Source: an uncultured Lachnospiraceae bacterium
Lineage (GTDB): Bacteria; Bacillota; Clostridia; Lachnospirales; Lachnospiraceae
Reading direction: 5' to 3'
Length of the DNA: 64,000 nucleotides
NCBI GenBank assembly: GCA_947627365.1
Contig: CANQVT010000007.1
Coordinates: forward strand, 1-64,000
Shown in pieces: positions 20,628 through 31,208 of this stretch; positions within the stretch are counted from its first letter, which is position 1; each line of letters opens with the position of its first letter. A program made the translations under genes and the position numbers. A model generated the notes under the pieces. The model searched no databases and was not told where the DNA came from. It saw only the letters and a list, made by a program, of their open reading frames with translations.

Positions 20628-22049
20628 ATGGTTTTCAGTAGTCTGTTGTTTTTGTTTCGTTTTTTGCCGGCAGTGTTGGCGGTTTATTATATTGTCCCGC
20701 GCAGAGTACGCAATCTGGTACTTCTGCTGTTCAGTCTTGTGTTTTACGCATGGGGCGAGCCGGTCTACATTGTGCTGATGCTGTTTACGATTCTCGTGTC
20801 TTATACGGGTGGGATTGCAGTGGACGCCATGAAGAGCAGGGGAAGGCCGAAGGGAGCGAAGGCGGCACTGGTCGTGTCGTCGGTGATCAGCCTGTCGCTG
20901 CTGGGTTTTTTCAAGTACGCCGATTTTGTGATTGGCACGGTCAACAGCATCACGGGTGCGGGTTTGGATCTTTTGAAGATCGCATTGCCGATCGGCATCT
21001 CCTTCTATACCTTTCAGACGATGTCGTATACGATCGATGTATACCGAGGCGAGGCAGAGGTGCAGAAAAATCTGATCTCGTTCGGAGCATATGTGACGAT
21101 GTTCCCGCAGCTGATCGCCGGGCCGATCGTCCAGTACAAGACGATCGACGCGCAGCTACGCAGCAGGCGAGAGACGCCGGAGGAGTTCGCGCAGGGAGTA
21201 CACCGCTTCATGCTGGGGCTTGCCAAGAAGGTGCTGTTCGCGAACAACGCGGGTGCGCTCTGGGAGACGGTTCAAGCGATGACATGCGCCAAGACGCCGG
21301 TGCTGACCGCGTGGCTTGGGCTGGCAGCGTACACGTTCCAGATTTACTTTGACTTTTCAGCGTATTCGGATATGGCGATCGGCCTGGGCCACATGTTCGG
21401 CTTTCGTTTTCTGGAGAACTTCAATTATCCGTACATATCGAAGAGTATCACGGAGTTCTGGCGCAGATGGCATATTTCTCTGGGGACGTGGTTCCGGGAG
21501 TACGTCTACATACCGCTCGGCGGCAATCGCGTCAATCTTTGGCGGCATGTCCGCAATATCCTGGTGGTCTGGCTGCTGACCGGCGTCTGGCACGGGGCGA
21601 ACTGGAATTTCGTGATCTGGGGCGTCTACTATGGAATCCTTTTACTCGTGGAAAAATTTTTCCTTGGAAAGCGCCTGGAGAAGCTGCCCTCTGTGTTCCG
21701 GCATATTTACTGTATCTTTTTTGTGATGCTTGGGTGGAATCTGTTCGTGCATGACGACATCGGGCAGGGGGTCTCATTCTTGCGTGCGCTGTTTGGCGGA
21801 TACGGGCAGGGAATCTTGAACCGCGAGACCATATATTTGCTGTACAACAATGCGGCGCTGCTTGTCCTGCTCGCGCTGGGGAGCACGCGGCTTCCGAAGA
21901 AGGCGGGAGAACGGATCTGCGCGGCGTTTCGCGAACATGAGGATATAGAGACGGCTCTTCGGCTGGCGTTTTACGCGGGAATTTTTCTGCTGTCCGTGGC
22001 GTGGCTTGTGGACGCGACGTTCAATCCATTCTTATACTTTCGTTTTTAA
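20628..22049 (+). CDS. MBOAT-family O-acyltransferase (AlgI/DltB-like)
   Basis: FPQLIAGPIVQY, FWRRWHISLGTWFREYVYIPLGGNR, WLLTGVWHGANWNFVIWG. Confidence 0.93.
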   Translation: MVFSSLLFLFRFLPAVLAVYYIVPRRVRNLVLLLFSLVFYAWGEPVYIVLMLFTILVSYTGGIAVDAMKSRGRPKGAKAALVVSSVISLSLLGFFKYADFVIGTVNSITGAGLDLLKIALPIGISFYTFQTMSYTIDVYRGEAEVQKNLISFGAYVTMFPQLIAGPIVQYKTIDAQLRSRRETPEEFAQGVHRFMLGLAKKVLFANNAGALWETVQAMTCAKTPVLTAWLGLAAYTFQIYFDFSAYSDMAIGLGHMFGFRFLENFNYPYISKSITEFWRRWHISLGTWFREYVYIPLGGNRVNLWRHVRNILVVWLLTGVWHGANWNFVIWGVYYGILLLVEKFFLGKRLEKLPSVFRHIYCIFFVMLGWNLFVHDDIGQGVSFLRALFGGYGQGILNRETIYLLYNNAALLVLLALGSTRLPKKAGERICAAFREHEDIETALRLAFYAGIFLLSVAWLVDATFNPFLYFRF

Positions 22050-22224
22050 GAGAGCCATGCAAAAATGACAGATGACAAAATGGCTGCTTGCAGACATTTT
22101 TGGCAGATGACATTTTTATAGGGCGAACGCCCGCGACCGACACATTTGCCATTTGGCGAGGTTATTTCGAGCCTAGTGGCAAAGCGCACCACGGTGGGAA
22201 AAGCGCAGCTTTTTCGAGGTTGGC

Positions 22225-23385
22225 ATGGCTCATATGCAGAGGAGCATCATGACAAAACGACAATCCATCAACACAATCGTTTTATTTTGCATCCTGATCT
22301 TCGGCTTTACGGTCGTGACACTTTTGAAGCCGGAGACGGGACATTCCGAGACGGAGAACCGCGATTTGGCGACGATGCCGAAGCTCAGCGCGAAGACGCT
22401 GCTGAGCGGGGAGTTCGAGTCGGATTACGAGACATACCTGACCGACCAGTTTTTCCTGCGGGACGGCTGGATCGGCTTGAAGACTGCAGTGGAACGGCTG
22501 CTGCAAAAGAGTGAGAGCAAGGACATCTATTTCGCGGACGACGATTATCTGATCGAGAAGCACACAGGGACGTTCACCTCGGACACGGCCGCGCTGAATA
22601 TCCGCGTGCTGCGGCAGTTTGCGCAGAAGTACGAGAAGCAGTTCGGCAAGGCGCATATGACATTCATGATCGTGCCGAACGCGGTGGATATTTTAAAGGA
22701 CAAGCTTCCGGCGTATGCTGCGCCATATGACGAAGAGAAATACCTGACACAGATCGAGGAGGCGCTTCCGGAAGGCACATGGTTTGACGCGGGCGCTGTT
22801 CTGCGAGGGCATGCGGATGAGGAGATTTATTACCGGACCGACCACCACTGGGAGACGCTTGCGGCGTTCTATGTGTATCAGGAATGGGCGAGACGGCAGG
22901 GTTACACGGTGCCGACGGAAGAGGATTTTGACATTGAGACGGTGACGGAGGAGTTCAAGGGGACGGTGCAGTCAAAGCTCGGCATCGAGACGAGGCCGGA
23001 TTCGATCGAGCTGTATCTGCCGAAGGACGACCCGTTCTACACGGTGGAGAAGGATGGATCAGAGCCGTCGTATCGCGTTTACGATTACGCGGCCCTGGAC
23101 ACGAAGAGCAAGTATAACGTTTTCTTCGGAGGCAATTATGCGCTGGCGAGGATCAGCACAAGGGCAAATACGGGGCGGCGCATCCTTGTGATCAAGGATT
23201 CCTACGCACATTGCTTTGTGCCGTTTTTGATCCCGGAGTTTGATGAGATCGATATGCTCGATATCCGCTATTACAACCAAAAGCTCAGCGATCTGATCGC
23301 GGAGAGCGGGTACACGGATCTGCTGTTTTTATACAACGCGGCCGGGTTCGCGGAGGACACGGCGTTGGGAAGGATCGTATATTGA
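22225..23385 (+). CDS. DHHW-family SGNH-like protein (AlgX/AlgJ-type partner of MBOAT)
   Basis: YYRTDHHWETLAAFYVYQEW, RRILVIKDSYAHCFVPFL. Confidence 0.85.
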   Translation: MAHMQRSIMTKRQSINTIVLFCILIFGFTVVTLLKPETGHSETENRDLATMPKLSAKTLLSGEFESDYETYLTDQFFLRDGWIGLKTAVERLLQKSESKDIYFADDDYLIEKHTGTFTSDTAALNIRVLRQFAQKYEKQFGKAHMTFMIVPNAVDILKDKLPAYAAPYDEEKYLTQIEEALPEGTWFDAGAVLRGHADEEIYYRTDHHWETLAAFYVYQEWARRQGYTVPTEEDFDIETVTEEFKGTVQSKLGIETRPDSIELYLPKDDPFYTVEKDGSEPSYRVYDYAALDTKSKYNVFFGGNYALARISTRANTGRRILVIKDSYAHCFVPFLIPEFDEIDMLDIRYYNQKLSDLIAESGYTDLLFLYNAAGFAEDTALGRIVY

Positions 23386-23416
23386 TAGATAGAAATATCG
23401 CAGAGGAGGAAGGCCA

Positions 23417-24265
23417 ATGAGCTATGCAGACCACATTTTTATTGACATGTGCAAGGACATACTGGAGAACGGCGTGAGTACGGAGGGCGAAAAGGTTCGT
23501 CCGAAGTGGGAGGACGGATCGTCCGCGTACACGATCAAGCGTTTTGGCGTTGTGAATCGCTACGATCTGCGAAAGGAGTTTCCGGCGCTGACGCTGCGCA
23601 GGACGGGGCTGAAGAACGCCTTTGACGAGCTGCTGTGGATCTGGCAGCGCAAGTCGAACAATGTCCACGATCTCGGCAGCCATATCTGGGACAGCTGGGC
23701 GGACGAGAGCGGCAGCATCGGCAAGGCCTACGGCTATCAGCTTGGGGTGAAACACCAGTATCGCGAGGGCATGATGGATCAGGTGGACCGCGTGCTCTAC
23801 GATCTGAAGAACAATCCCTACAGCCGCCGTATCATGACGAACATTTATGTCCACGCGGATCTGCATGAGATGCATCTCTATCCCTGCGCCTACAGCATGA
23901 CGTTCAACGTGACGAAGGAGAAGGACAGCGATAAGCTGACGCTGAACGCGATCCTCAACCAGCGCTCGCAGGATGTCCTGACCGCGAACAACTGGAATGT
24001 GGCACAGTACGCACTGCTTGTGCACATGATGGCGCAGTCCTGCGGGATGCAGGTGGGCGAGCTCGTACATGTCATCGCGGACGCGCATATCTACGACCGC
24101 CATGTACCGCTCGTGCAGGAGCTGATCACACGCGAGACCTATCCGGCGCCAAAGGTATGGCTCAGCCCGGACGTGACGGATTTTTATGCCTTTACCGTGG
24201 ACGATCTGCACGTCGAGAATTACGTGACCGGTCCGCAGATTAAGAATATACCGGTGGCGGTGTGA
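23417..24265 (+). CDS. thyA: Thymidylate synthase
   Basis: MHLYPCAYSMTFNVT, LNQRSQDVLTANNWNVAQYALLVHMMAQ; closest to the long-form ThyA variants (CAYS in place of PCH). Confidence 0.85.
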   Translation: MSYADHIFIDMCKDILENGVSTEGEKVRPKWEDGSSAYTIKRFGVVNRYDLRKEFPALTLRRTGLKNAFDELLWIWQRKSNNVHDLGSHIWDSWADESGSIGKAYGYQLGVKHQYREGMMDQVDRVLYDLKNNPYSRRIMTNIYVHADLHEMHLYPCAYSMTFNVTKEKDSDKLTLNAILNQRSQDVLTANNWNVAQYALLVHMMAQSCGMQVGELVHVIADAHIYDRHVPLVQELITRETYPAPKVWLSPDVTDFYAFTVDDLHVENYVTGPQIKNIPVAV

Positions 24266-24328
24266 CGCGGCATTTGCGGAATACCGGAAAGAAACGTGAC
24301 GAAACAAGAATGAGAGGGGAAAGCTGTC

Positions 24329-24820
24329 ATGAATATCATCGTAGCAGTAGATAAGAATTGGGGGATCGGCTGCAACAATAAGCTGCTGGTCAGCATCCCG
24401 GCGGACATGAAATTCTTCCGGGAGACGACGACCGGGAAGGTTGTGGTGATGGGGCGCAGGACGCTCGAGAGTTTCCCGAACGGATTGCCGCTCAAGAACC
24501 GCACGAACATTGTGCTTACGAAGAATAAGGACTATCATGTGAAGGACGCGATCGTGCTTTACACGGTGGAAGAGGTGCTGGAGGAGCTGAAAAAGTATGA
24601 TTCCGGGGATATCTACGTGATCGGCGGCGCGAGCGTCTATCGCCAGTTCCTGCCGTACTGTGATGTGGCGCATGTGACAAAGATCGACCGGGCCTATCAG
24701 GCCGACGCGTTCTTCCCGAACCTTGACGAGATGGAAGAGTGGGTTGTCACCGCCGACAGCGATGAGCAGACCTACTTCGATCTCGAGTACACCTTCGTCA
24801 AATACGAGAGGCGGAAATGA
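24329..24820 (+). CDS. folA: Dihydrofolate reductase
   Basis: NIIVAVDKNWGIGCNNKLLVSIPADMKFFRETT..VVMGRRTLESFPNGLPLKNR. Confidence 0.93.
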   Translation: MNIIVAVDKNWGIGCNNKLLVSIPADMKFFRETTTGKVVVMGRRTLESFPNGLPLKNRTNIVLTKNKDYHVKDAIVLYTVEEVLEELKKYDSGDIYVIGGASVYRQFLPYCDVAHVTKIDRAYQADAFFPNLDEMEEWVVTADSDEQTYFDLEYTFVKYERRK

Positions 24821-24902
24821 GCAGATAGACGAAAGCAAGCGGACAGATAGAAAAACATAGTCCTTACTTCAAGAGAGCTCATTTCAGCGAATAGAAAAAA
24901 GC

Positions 24903-24938
24903 GGCGCAACCACTCGAGACCAAATGGGTGGTTGCGCC
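24903..24938. terminator. Bidirectional terminator between convergent folA and the HD-GYP gene
   Basis: ggcgcaaccac ... gtggttgcgcc, 11-bp stem, T-run on + and A-run upstream. Confidence 0.75.
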
Positions 24939-24955
24939 ATATTGTTTTTCTGAAT

Positions 24956-27900
24956 TCAGTTCTGTTTCATTTCATGTATCGCCGCGGGATCTTTCGCTGC
25001 TGCGGTTTCCTGTGTCGCGACGATATCAGCCGCCGCTGCCACCTGTTGTGCCGCTGCCGCCTCCTTCGATTCCGCGACGCTGCGTGTCACGGCGTTCTTT
25101 GCCAGGTAGGAGGCGTAGGTTTCCTGCTCGGCAGCCGCGGCCTTCTCAAGCTCCTCGTCGGCCTCGAAGCCGTCGTCGATCATCTCGATCATGATCTGCG
25201 CAAAGCGCTCGTCAAACTGCAATCCCTTGCCATGCTCCAGCTCGCTGCGGATCTTTTCTGTCGAGAGCGGCTTGCGGTAGGTACGCGTGGAATGCATCGC
25301 GTCGTATGAGTCCGCGACGGCCACGATGCGGGCGAAGAGCGGGATATTCTCGCCGACGAGTCCCTCGCAGTAGCCCTTTCCGTCGTAGCGCTCATGGTGA
25401 TAGCGGGCCACCTGCGGGATCCACGGAGACTGCTCCTCGAATCCCTTCAGGATGTTGCCGCCGATCGTCGGATGCCGTTTGATATAGGCGTACTCCTCGT
25501 CGGTCAGCTTGCCGTCCTTCGTGAGGATCTGATCGGGGATGCCGATCTTGCCGATGTCGTGCAGCAGGGCGCCGTAGGAGAGCTTGTCGAGATCCTCCTT
25601 CGACAGTCCGTAGCGCCGTCCTATCTCCGTCGCGTAGGCGGCAACGCGGTGCGAATGGCCGACCGTGTATTTGTCCTTGGCGTCGATGGTCTGTGCCACG
25701 ATCTCGACGGTCTGGTCCGTCATCTTCCGGTAGACCTCCCGCTGCTCCGCCGTGCGTTTCCGGAGAATCAACTGCCGGATCAGGATGATGAGCAGGACGA
25801 GCAGGGCCAGGATCAGCAGTCCAAGCAGCGTCCAGAGATACAGAGAGATGTGCTCCAGAAGCTGCGCCTCCTTGTGGATCGGCAGCGTGATCTCCTCGCT
25901 TGGGGTGCCGTCTGCGTTGTAGCCCTTCAGGTGGAAGGTGTAATCGCCGCCGGGCAGGTTCGTGTAGTTCACATGGTTGGCGGAGAGGTTCTTTACCTCG
26001 ATCGGCTCCTCGTCGAAGCCCTCCAGATAATATTCCAGCGTGCCGCCCTCGATGCCGTAGCTTAAGAGATCGAGCGTCAGCGTGATCCTCGGCGTGTCGG
26101 CGGGCAGATCGATGCGCTTGCTCCCGTAGAAGATCTCGTCGTTCGCCTCGACGCTGCCGACCGCCACCTTCGGCGGGATCGTGTTGTACTGGATGTTATT
26201 GATGTCGATGTAGTAAACGCCGTTGCCGGTACAGATCAGGAGCATGCCGTTCTCGAAGTGGTTCCACGAGTTTGCCGTGATGCTGCTGGTCAGGCCGTCT
26301 CTGCGCGTCAGGATGCTGTAATTCGGATTGCCGGCAATGTAATCCTCACGCGAGATCTGAATCAGGCCGAACGATTTCATCAGCCAGACGCTGTCCTCGG
26401 TGAGCTTAATGTCGAAGACGCTGCCGACGCCCGCGTCGATGTTCTTGATCTGCCGGATGCCGTCGTCCGTCATCAGCGCGACCTCCGAGCCGTTGCTGAT
26501 CCAGAAGCCGTCGACCTTGTCGTCCCAGACGATGCGCAGGATGACACCGGACTGAAGTCCGTCGTTTACAGAGATATTTGTCACCTCGTCGGTCTCAGGA
26601 TCGATCTCATAGATGCCGTTGCCATCGCTGCCGGCATAGATATGATGATCCTTGCCCTCCGCGATGCAGAGAATCACCTTGTTCTGGACGCCGTCCACAT
26701 CTGTGTAGGAGCGGAGCACCTTGCCGTCACGGATGACAGAGACTCCGCCGTTGGTCGCGGCGGCGATATCGCCGTTCGAAAGCTCGCAGGCCATGCGGAC
26801 CTGATCGTGCGCCAGCCCGTCGGCTGAAGTGTAGGAGACGCAGTCCTCCGTCTTTGCGTCGTAGCAGACCAGACCGTACTCCTTGTAGGTGGAGATCCAG
26901 AGACGACCGACGGAATCACGCATCAGGCTTCGGATACGGATGCCCTTCATCATCTCGGTCAGGTCGTTGTCTACACGGGCGCCGTCGCCGTCCATGACCG
27001 TCAGGCCGTTGTCTGTCGCGATGTAGAGGCAGCCGTCGTAGATCGCGGTGGCGTTCACCGTCTGGTCAATCAGATCCGCCTCGTAGGCGATATGTAAGAA
27101 TTTGTTCTTTGTGAGCTTGATCACGCCCTTGCGGGAGGAGGCAAACCAGAGGTTCCCCTCGCTGTCCTCGCACATCTGGCTCATGATCGTGTTGCTCGAC
27201 ATGCCGTTGATCTTGTAGAAGACGTCGTTCTCGTCCAGATAGCCGATGCCGTTGTCCGTGCAGATCCAGAGCTTGCCGTCGCTGTTCTGGTAGACGTCGT
27301 TCACGGTCTCGCGGTTGTCCATCGTGAGGAATTCAACCGTCGTGTTCTCCGGCGTGTAATCGTCGCCGCCGGTGCGATGCGTGAGGCGAAGGCGCATCAG
27401 GTAATTGCTGTCCGTACCAATATAAATGGAGCCGTCCTGCGCCTGGTAGAGCCCGTACGCGAGATTGATCCCGGAGAGATCGCGGTCGAAGAGCACGCGA
27501 ACCTCGCCGTCAAAGACGACGAACATACTCCCGGCGCCGGTGCTTCCCCAGATCACGCCGTTCGTGTCGCAGATCAGGTTTTCGATCGTCTCGCCGTCGA
27601 TCGCCTCGTCGTCGATCAGCGCGAGCGCCATCTTGTCGTCGACAAAGAAAAGACCGTTCGTGGTGCCGATGTAGATCGTGCCGTCCGCGCCCTCGGTGAT
27701 GCTGCGCACGGACAGGGCTCCGGCGTCAAGCGGAAGCGGGGCGGCGCCTTCCGTGAGAGAAGAAGGCGACTCGGCGATTTGCGTGATCGCGGAGAACGCC
27801 TCGTTCTCAAAAAGATAAATGCCGGCGTCGTTCGTCCCGATCCAGATGCGCTTTTTCGAATCCTGGAAGAGTACGCGGATGCCGGTGCGCGGCGCGTTCT

Positions 27901-28201
27901 CACGCAGGCTGCTCAGATTCTCAAACTCACGGCCGTTGTAACGGCTTAAGCCCCCGTAGCTTCCGACCCAGATATAGCCGACGTCGTCCTGCATAATGGC
28001 GTTGGCCTCGCTCGTGATCATGCCGCTGCTCTCGTCGTAGGTCGTCTCAACGTACTCCATAAGCCCGATCTGACGGACTTCGTTGGACGCCTCCTGTATG
28101 GCGTCCTGCACGGTATCCTGCGCGAGCGCCGTGCAGGAAAAGGAGCACAGGCCGAGACAGAGACAGCCGAGGGCGATAAGTTTAGAAACGCGTTTTCGCA
28201 T
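24956..28201 (-). CDS. Extracytoplasmic two-component-regulator-type propeller + Y_Y_Y domain + TM + cytoplasmic HD-GYP domain
   Basis: Repeated LWISTD/IWIGT propeller motifs, TM near residue 830, HD-GYP: VGHSHRVAAYATEIGRR..GALLHDIGKIGIPDQIL..HPTIGGNIL..HHERYDGKGY. Confidence 0.9.
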   Translation of the reverse strand: MRKRVSKLIALGCLCLGLCSFSCTALAQDTVQDAIQEASNEVRQIGLMEYVETTYDESSGMITSEANAIMQDDVGYIWVGSYGGLSRYNGREFENLSSLRENAPRTGIRVLFQDSKKRIWIGTNDAGIYLFENEAFSAITQIAESPSSLTEGAAPLPLDAGALSVRSITEGADGTIYIGTTNGLFFVDDKMALALIDDEAIDGETIENLICDTNGVIWGSTGAGSMFVVFDGEVRVLFDRDLSGINLAYGLYQAQDGSIYIGTDSNYLMRLRLTHRTGGDDYTPENTTVEFLTMDNRETVNDVYQNSDGKLWICTDNGIGYLDENDVFYKINGMSSNTIMSQMCEDSEGNLWFASSRKGVIKLTKNKFLHIAYEADLIDQTVNATAIYDGCLYIATDNGLTVMDGDGARVDNDLTEMMKGIRIRSLMRDSVGRLWISTYKEYGLVCYDAKTEDCVSYTSADGLAHDQVRMACELSNGDIAAATNGGVSVIRDGKVLRSYTDVDGVQNKVILCIAEGKDHHIYAGSDGNGIYEIDPETDEVTNISVNDGLQSGVILRIVWDDKVDGFWISNGSEVALMTDDGIRQIKNIDAGVGSVFDIKLTEDSVWLMKSFGLIQISREDYIAGNPNYSILTRRDGLTSSITANSWNHFENGMLLICTGNGVYYIDINNIQYNTIPPKVAVGSVEANDEIFYGSKRIDLPADTPRITLTLDLLSYGIEGGTLEYYLEGFDEEPIEVKNLSANHVNYTNLPGGDYTFHLKGYNADGTPSEEITLPIHKEAQLLEHISLYLWTLLGLLILALLVLLIILIRQLILRKRTAEQREVYRKMTDQTVEIVAQTIDAKDKYTVGHSHRVAAYATEIGRRYGLSKEDLDKLSYGALLHDIGKIGIPDQILTKDGKLTDEEYAYIKRHPTIGGNILKGFEEQSPWIPQVARYHHERYDGKGYCEGLVGENIPLFARIVAVADSYDAMHSTRTYRKPLSTEKIRSELEHGKGLQFDERFAQIMIEMIDDGFEADEELEKAAAAEQETYASYLAKNAVTRSVAESKEAAAAQQVAAAADIVATQETAAAKDPAAIHEMKQN

Positions 28202-28465
28202 AAAAATCTCTCCGTTTTGTTATTTTGTCATTGCCTTGGGATGGATATACAGATCCTCAGACGACACCGGATTCACAAGGTGTTGTCATGCGGCTCCCCG
28301 CGAGGGGGCATATCATGTGGTACAAACGACAGTTATTATATCATTACCAGTATATGTTTGTAAATCCTTTTTAATAAGAAAAAAGAGAATACGGGACGAA
28401 AAAGCCGCGTCCGGCAGCATGCCCCATATTCTCTGGTCGTTTGCACGAAAATTGAGTAAAGTCAG

Positions 28466-28906
28466 TCAGGACTTGCTGCCAGAGCTGCGATACTTCTCCT
28501 CACAGTACTGACAGCGGTAGATCTCCTTTTCCTCGTCGGCGAGAAAGAAGATGTGATCGATGCCCTGCTCGATTGAGGTGATGCAGCGCGGGTTCTTGCA
28601 GTGGATGATGTTGACGAGTTTTTTCGGGAGCGAGAGCTCCTTCTTGGAGACGATCTCGCCGTCCTTGATGATGTTGACCGTGATGTTGTGGTCGATGAAG
28701 CCCAGCACGTTCAGATCGAGCTGGTCGATCGGACATTCCACCTTGATGATGTCCTTCTTGCCCATCTTGTTGCTGTGCGCGTTTTTGATGATCGCCACGC
28801 AGCAGTCCATCTTGTCGAGCTTCAGATATTTGTAGAGCTCCATGCTCTTGCCGGCTACGATGTGGTCGAGCACGACGCCTTCGTTCAGCTTTCCTACGTT
28901 TAACAT
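28466..28906 (-). CDS. pyrI: Aspartate carbamoyltransferase regulatory subunit
   Basis: [22 protein letters not shown]-terminal Zn site CKNPRC...CQYC. Confidence 0.92.
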   Translation of the reverse strand: MLNVGKLNEGVVLDHIVAGKSMELYKYLKLDKMDCCVAIIKNAHSNKMGKKDIIKVECPIDQLDLNVLGFIDHNITVNIIKDGEIVSKKELSLPKKLVNIIHCKNPRCITSIEQGIDHIFFLADEEKEIYRCQYCEEKYRSSGSKS

Positions 28907-29826
28907 ACGCTTCCCTCCAATCCGAGCAGTGTGAGGATCAGTGCCATCCGGACATACACGCCGTACTGCGCCTGCTTAAAATAGGCCGCGCGCGGGTCGT
29001 CGTCCACCTCGACCGAGATCTCGTTCACGCGCGGCAGCGGGTGCAGGATCATCATGTCAGGGCCGGCAAGCTTCAGCTTCTCCTTGTCTAAAATATAGAA
29101 GTCCTTCATGCGGACGTAATCCTCCTCATTGAAGAAGCGCTCTCTCTGCACGCGCGTCATGTAGAGCAGGTCGAGCTCAGGCAGCGCGTCCTCGAGGCGG
29201 ACGACTTCTTTGAATTGCTGGCGGTTTCGCCGCAGCACATCGTCGCGAATATTGTCCGGGATGCGCAGCTCCTCCGGGGAGATTAGCACGAAGTTAACGT
29301 CGGGATAGCGGATCAGCGCCTGAATCAGCGAGTGTACCGTGCGCCCAAACTTCAGGTCGCCGCACAGGCCGATCGTGAAGTTGCCGAGGCGGCCTTTCAG
29401 GGAGCGGATCGTCAGCAGGTCGGTCAGCGTCTGCGTCGGGTGCTGATGGCCGCCGTCGCCCGCGTTGATGACCGGGATGCGCGATTTCATGGACGCGATG
29501 AGGGGGGCGCCCTCCTTCGGGTGCCGCATCGCGCAGATGTCTGCGTAGCAGGAGATGACCCGGATCGTGTCCGCGACGCTCTCGCCTTTGGCTGCGGAGC
29601 TGGAGTCGGCCGAAGAAAAACCAAGTACGCTGCCCCCTAAATTCAACATTGCGGCCTCAAAACTGAGACGGGTGCGAGTACTTGGTTCATAAAATAAAGT
29701 AGCTAATTTTTTGCCCGCGCAACTGTGTGCGTATTTTTCGGGGTTTTTCTCGATGTCGTTTGCCAGATCAAGCAGCCTGTCCAGCTCTTCGACCGAGAAA
29801 TCCAAAGGATTCATCAAATGTCTCAT
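28900..29826 (-). CDS. pyrB: Aspartate carbamoyltransferase catalytic subunit
   Basis: [35 protein letters not shown]; start at [10 protein letters not shown] with gaggaggat RBS. Confidence 0.94.
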   Translation of the reverse strand: MRHLMNPLDFSVEELDRLLDLANDIEKNPEKYAHSCAGKKLATLFYEPSTRTRLSFEAAMLNLGGSVLGFSSADSSSAAKGESVADTIRVISCYADICAMRHPKEGAPLIASMKSRIPVINAGDGGHQHPTQTLTDLLTIRSLKGRLGNFTIGLCGDLKFGRTVHSLIQALIRYPDVNFVLISPEELRIPDNIRDDVLRRNRQQFKEVVRLEDALPELDLLYMTRVQRERFFNEEDYVRMKDFYILDKEKLKLAGPDMMILHPLPRVNEISVEVDDDPRAAYFKQAQYGVYVRMALILTLLGLEGSVC

Positions 29827-29853
29827 AGTATCCTCCTCGCTGTGGTTGAACGG

Positions 29854-29877
29854 GATTGCCGGAATGATTCCGCAATC
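29854..29877 (-). promoter_or_regulatory. Leader hairpin upstream of the pyrB RBS
   Basis: Minus strand gattgcggaa-tca-ttccggcaatc; preceded by TTGAAT-N17-TATGAT promoter-like element. Confidence 0.4.
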
Positions 29878-30082
29878 TGTTTCCTGTTTTGTATCATAGC
29901 CCATCTGCTGTGGAAATTCAAGACGGGAAAACAAAAAAATGGTGGAAAAAGAAAAAATCTGGTTGATTTCTGGACGTATGTATTGTATTCTAATATATGA
30001 AAACGAGGAAAACTGACACACAGTTTCCCCAGGTTGCGGAAGTTGTTATATCAACTAAATACAAAACAGGAGGATGAATGAA

Positions 30083-31114
30083 ATGAGCATGAAAAAGATT
30101 TCAGCAGTGATCCTTGCAGCAGCGATGGTGCTCGGCACGATGCCGATGGCAGTAAGTGCCAATGTCGAGGAAGAGACCGAGGCTTCGAAGTCCATCAAGG
30201 TAGGTATGGTTACCGACGCGGGTGGTATCAACGACCAGTCTTTCAACCAGTCGGCATGGGAAGGCCTTGAGGCTCTCGCCGAGGAGAACGACGCGATTGA
30301 GGTGAACTATCTTGAGAGCGCGACGGATGCGGATTATGCTTCCAATATCCAGACCTTTATCGACGAGGGATACGACCTGATCATCTGCGGCGGCTTTATG
30401 CTGGCAAACGCTACGCGCGAGGCTGCTGAGGCGAATCCGGATCAGAAGTTCGCGATCGTCGACGATGCGTCGAACGCGGATCTTCCAAATGTGGCTTGCC
30501 TGATGTTCTCCCAGGAGCAGGCTTCCTATCTGGTAGGCGTGGTTGCAGGCCTGATGACCAAGTCCAACAAGATCGGTTACGTGCAGGGTCAGGTTACCGA
30601 TACGATGAACCTCTTCGGCTACGGCTACATCGCAGGCGCTCAGTCCGTAAATCCGGACATTGAGGTTATGCAGTTCAACGTGAACAGCTTCACGGATGCG
30701 GCTACGGCTTCCGCAGGCGCGACCGACATGATTACGAACGGCGCGGACATCATCTATCACGCGGCAGGCGGCTCGGGCGCAGGCGTGATCCAGGCATGTG
30801 TGGACAATGACATCTACGCGATCGGCGTTGACACGGACCAGTCCTATCTGGCTCCGGAGACGGTCATCACTTCCGCTATGAAGCGTGTTGACATCGCTGT
30901 TACCTCGATCACCGAGGGCGTACTTGCAGGTGAGTTCGCAGGCGGTGTGCATCAGTACAGCCTGGAGGACGGCGGCGTGGACATCGCTCCGACGCAGGAT
31001 CTCCTTCCGGACGATGTGATCGCGGCAGTTGAGGCGGCGAAGGAGTCCATCCTTTCCGGCGACGTAGTGGTTCCGACCACGGCGGAAGAGTGCCCGGATT
31101 TCGTTCTCGAGTAA
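30083..31114 (+). CDS. BMP-family (nucleoside-type) ABC transporter substrate-binding protein
   Basis: KVGMVTDAGGINDQSFNQSAWEGLEAL..; signal peptide without lipobox Cys; start behind caggagg. Confidence 0.92.
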   Translation: MSMKKISAVILAAAMVLGTMPMAVSANVEEETEASKSIKVGMVTDAGGINDQSFNQSAWEGLEALAEENDAIEVNYLESATDADYASNIQTFIDEGYDLIICGGFMLANATREAAEANPDQKFAIVDDASNADLPNVACLMFSQEQASYLVGVVAGLMTKSNKIGYVQGQVTDTMNLFGYGYIAGAQSVNPDIEVMQFNVNSFTDAATASAGATDMITNGADIIYHAAGGSGAGVIQACVDNDIYAIGVDTDQSYLAPETVITSAMKRVDIAVTSITEGVLAGEFAGGVHQYSLEDGGVDIAPTQDLLPDDVIAAVEAAKESILSGDVVVPTTAEECPDFVLE

Positions 31115-31208
31115 TCCGACACAGACGAAGAAGAGGAATGCTTCCGAAACGCGGGCGGGGGACAATGGCCTGAAGGTTTTCGGAATACTGTAAAGGGTGA
31201 ATGATGAG

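Noticed and set aside
23285-24838. 517-aa minus-strand ORF over thyA-folA
   Set aside because: Antisense to two well-recognised enzymes.
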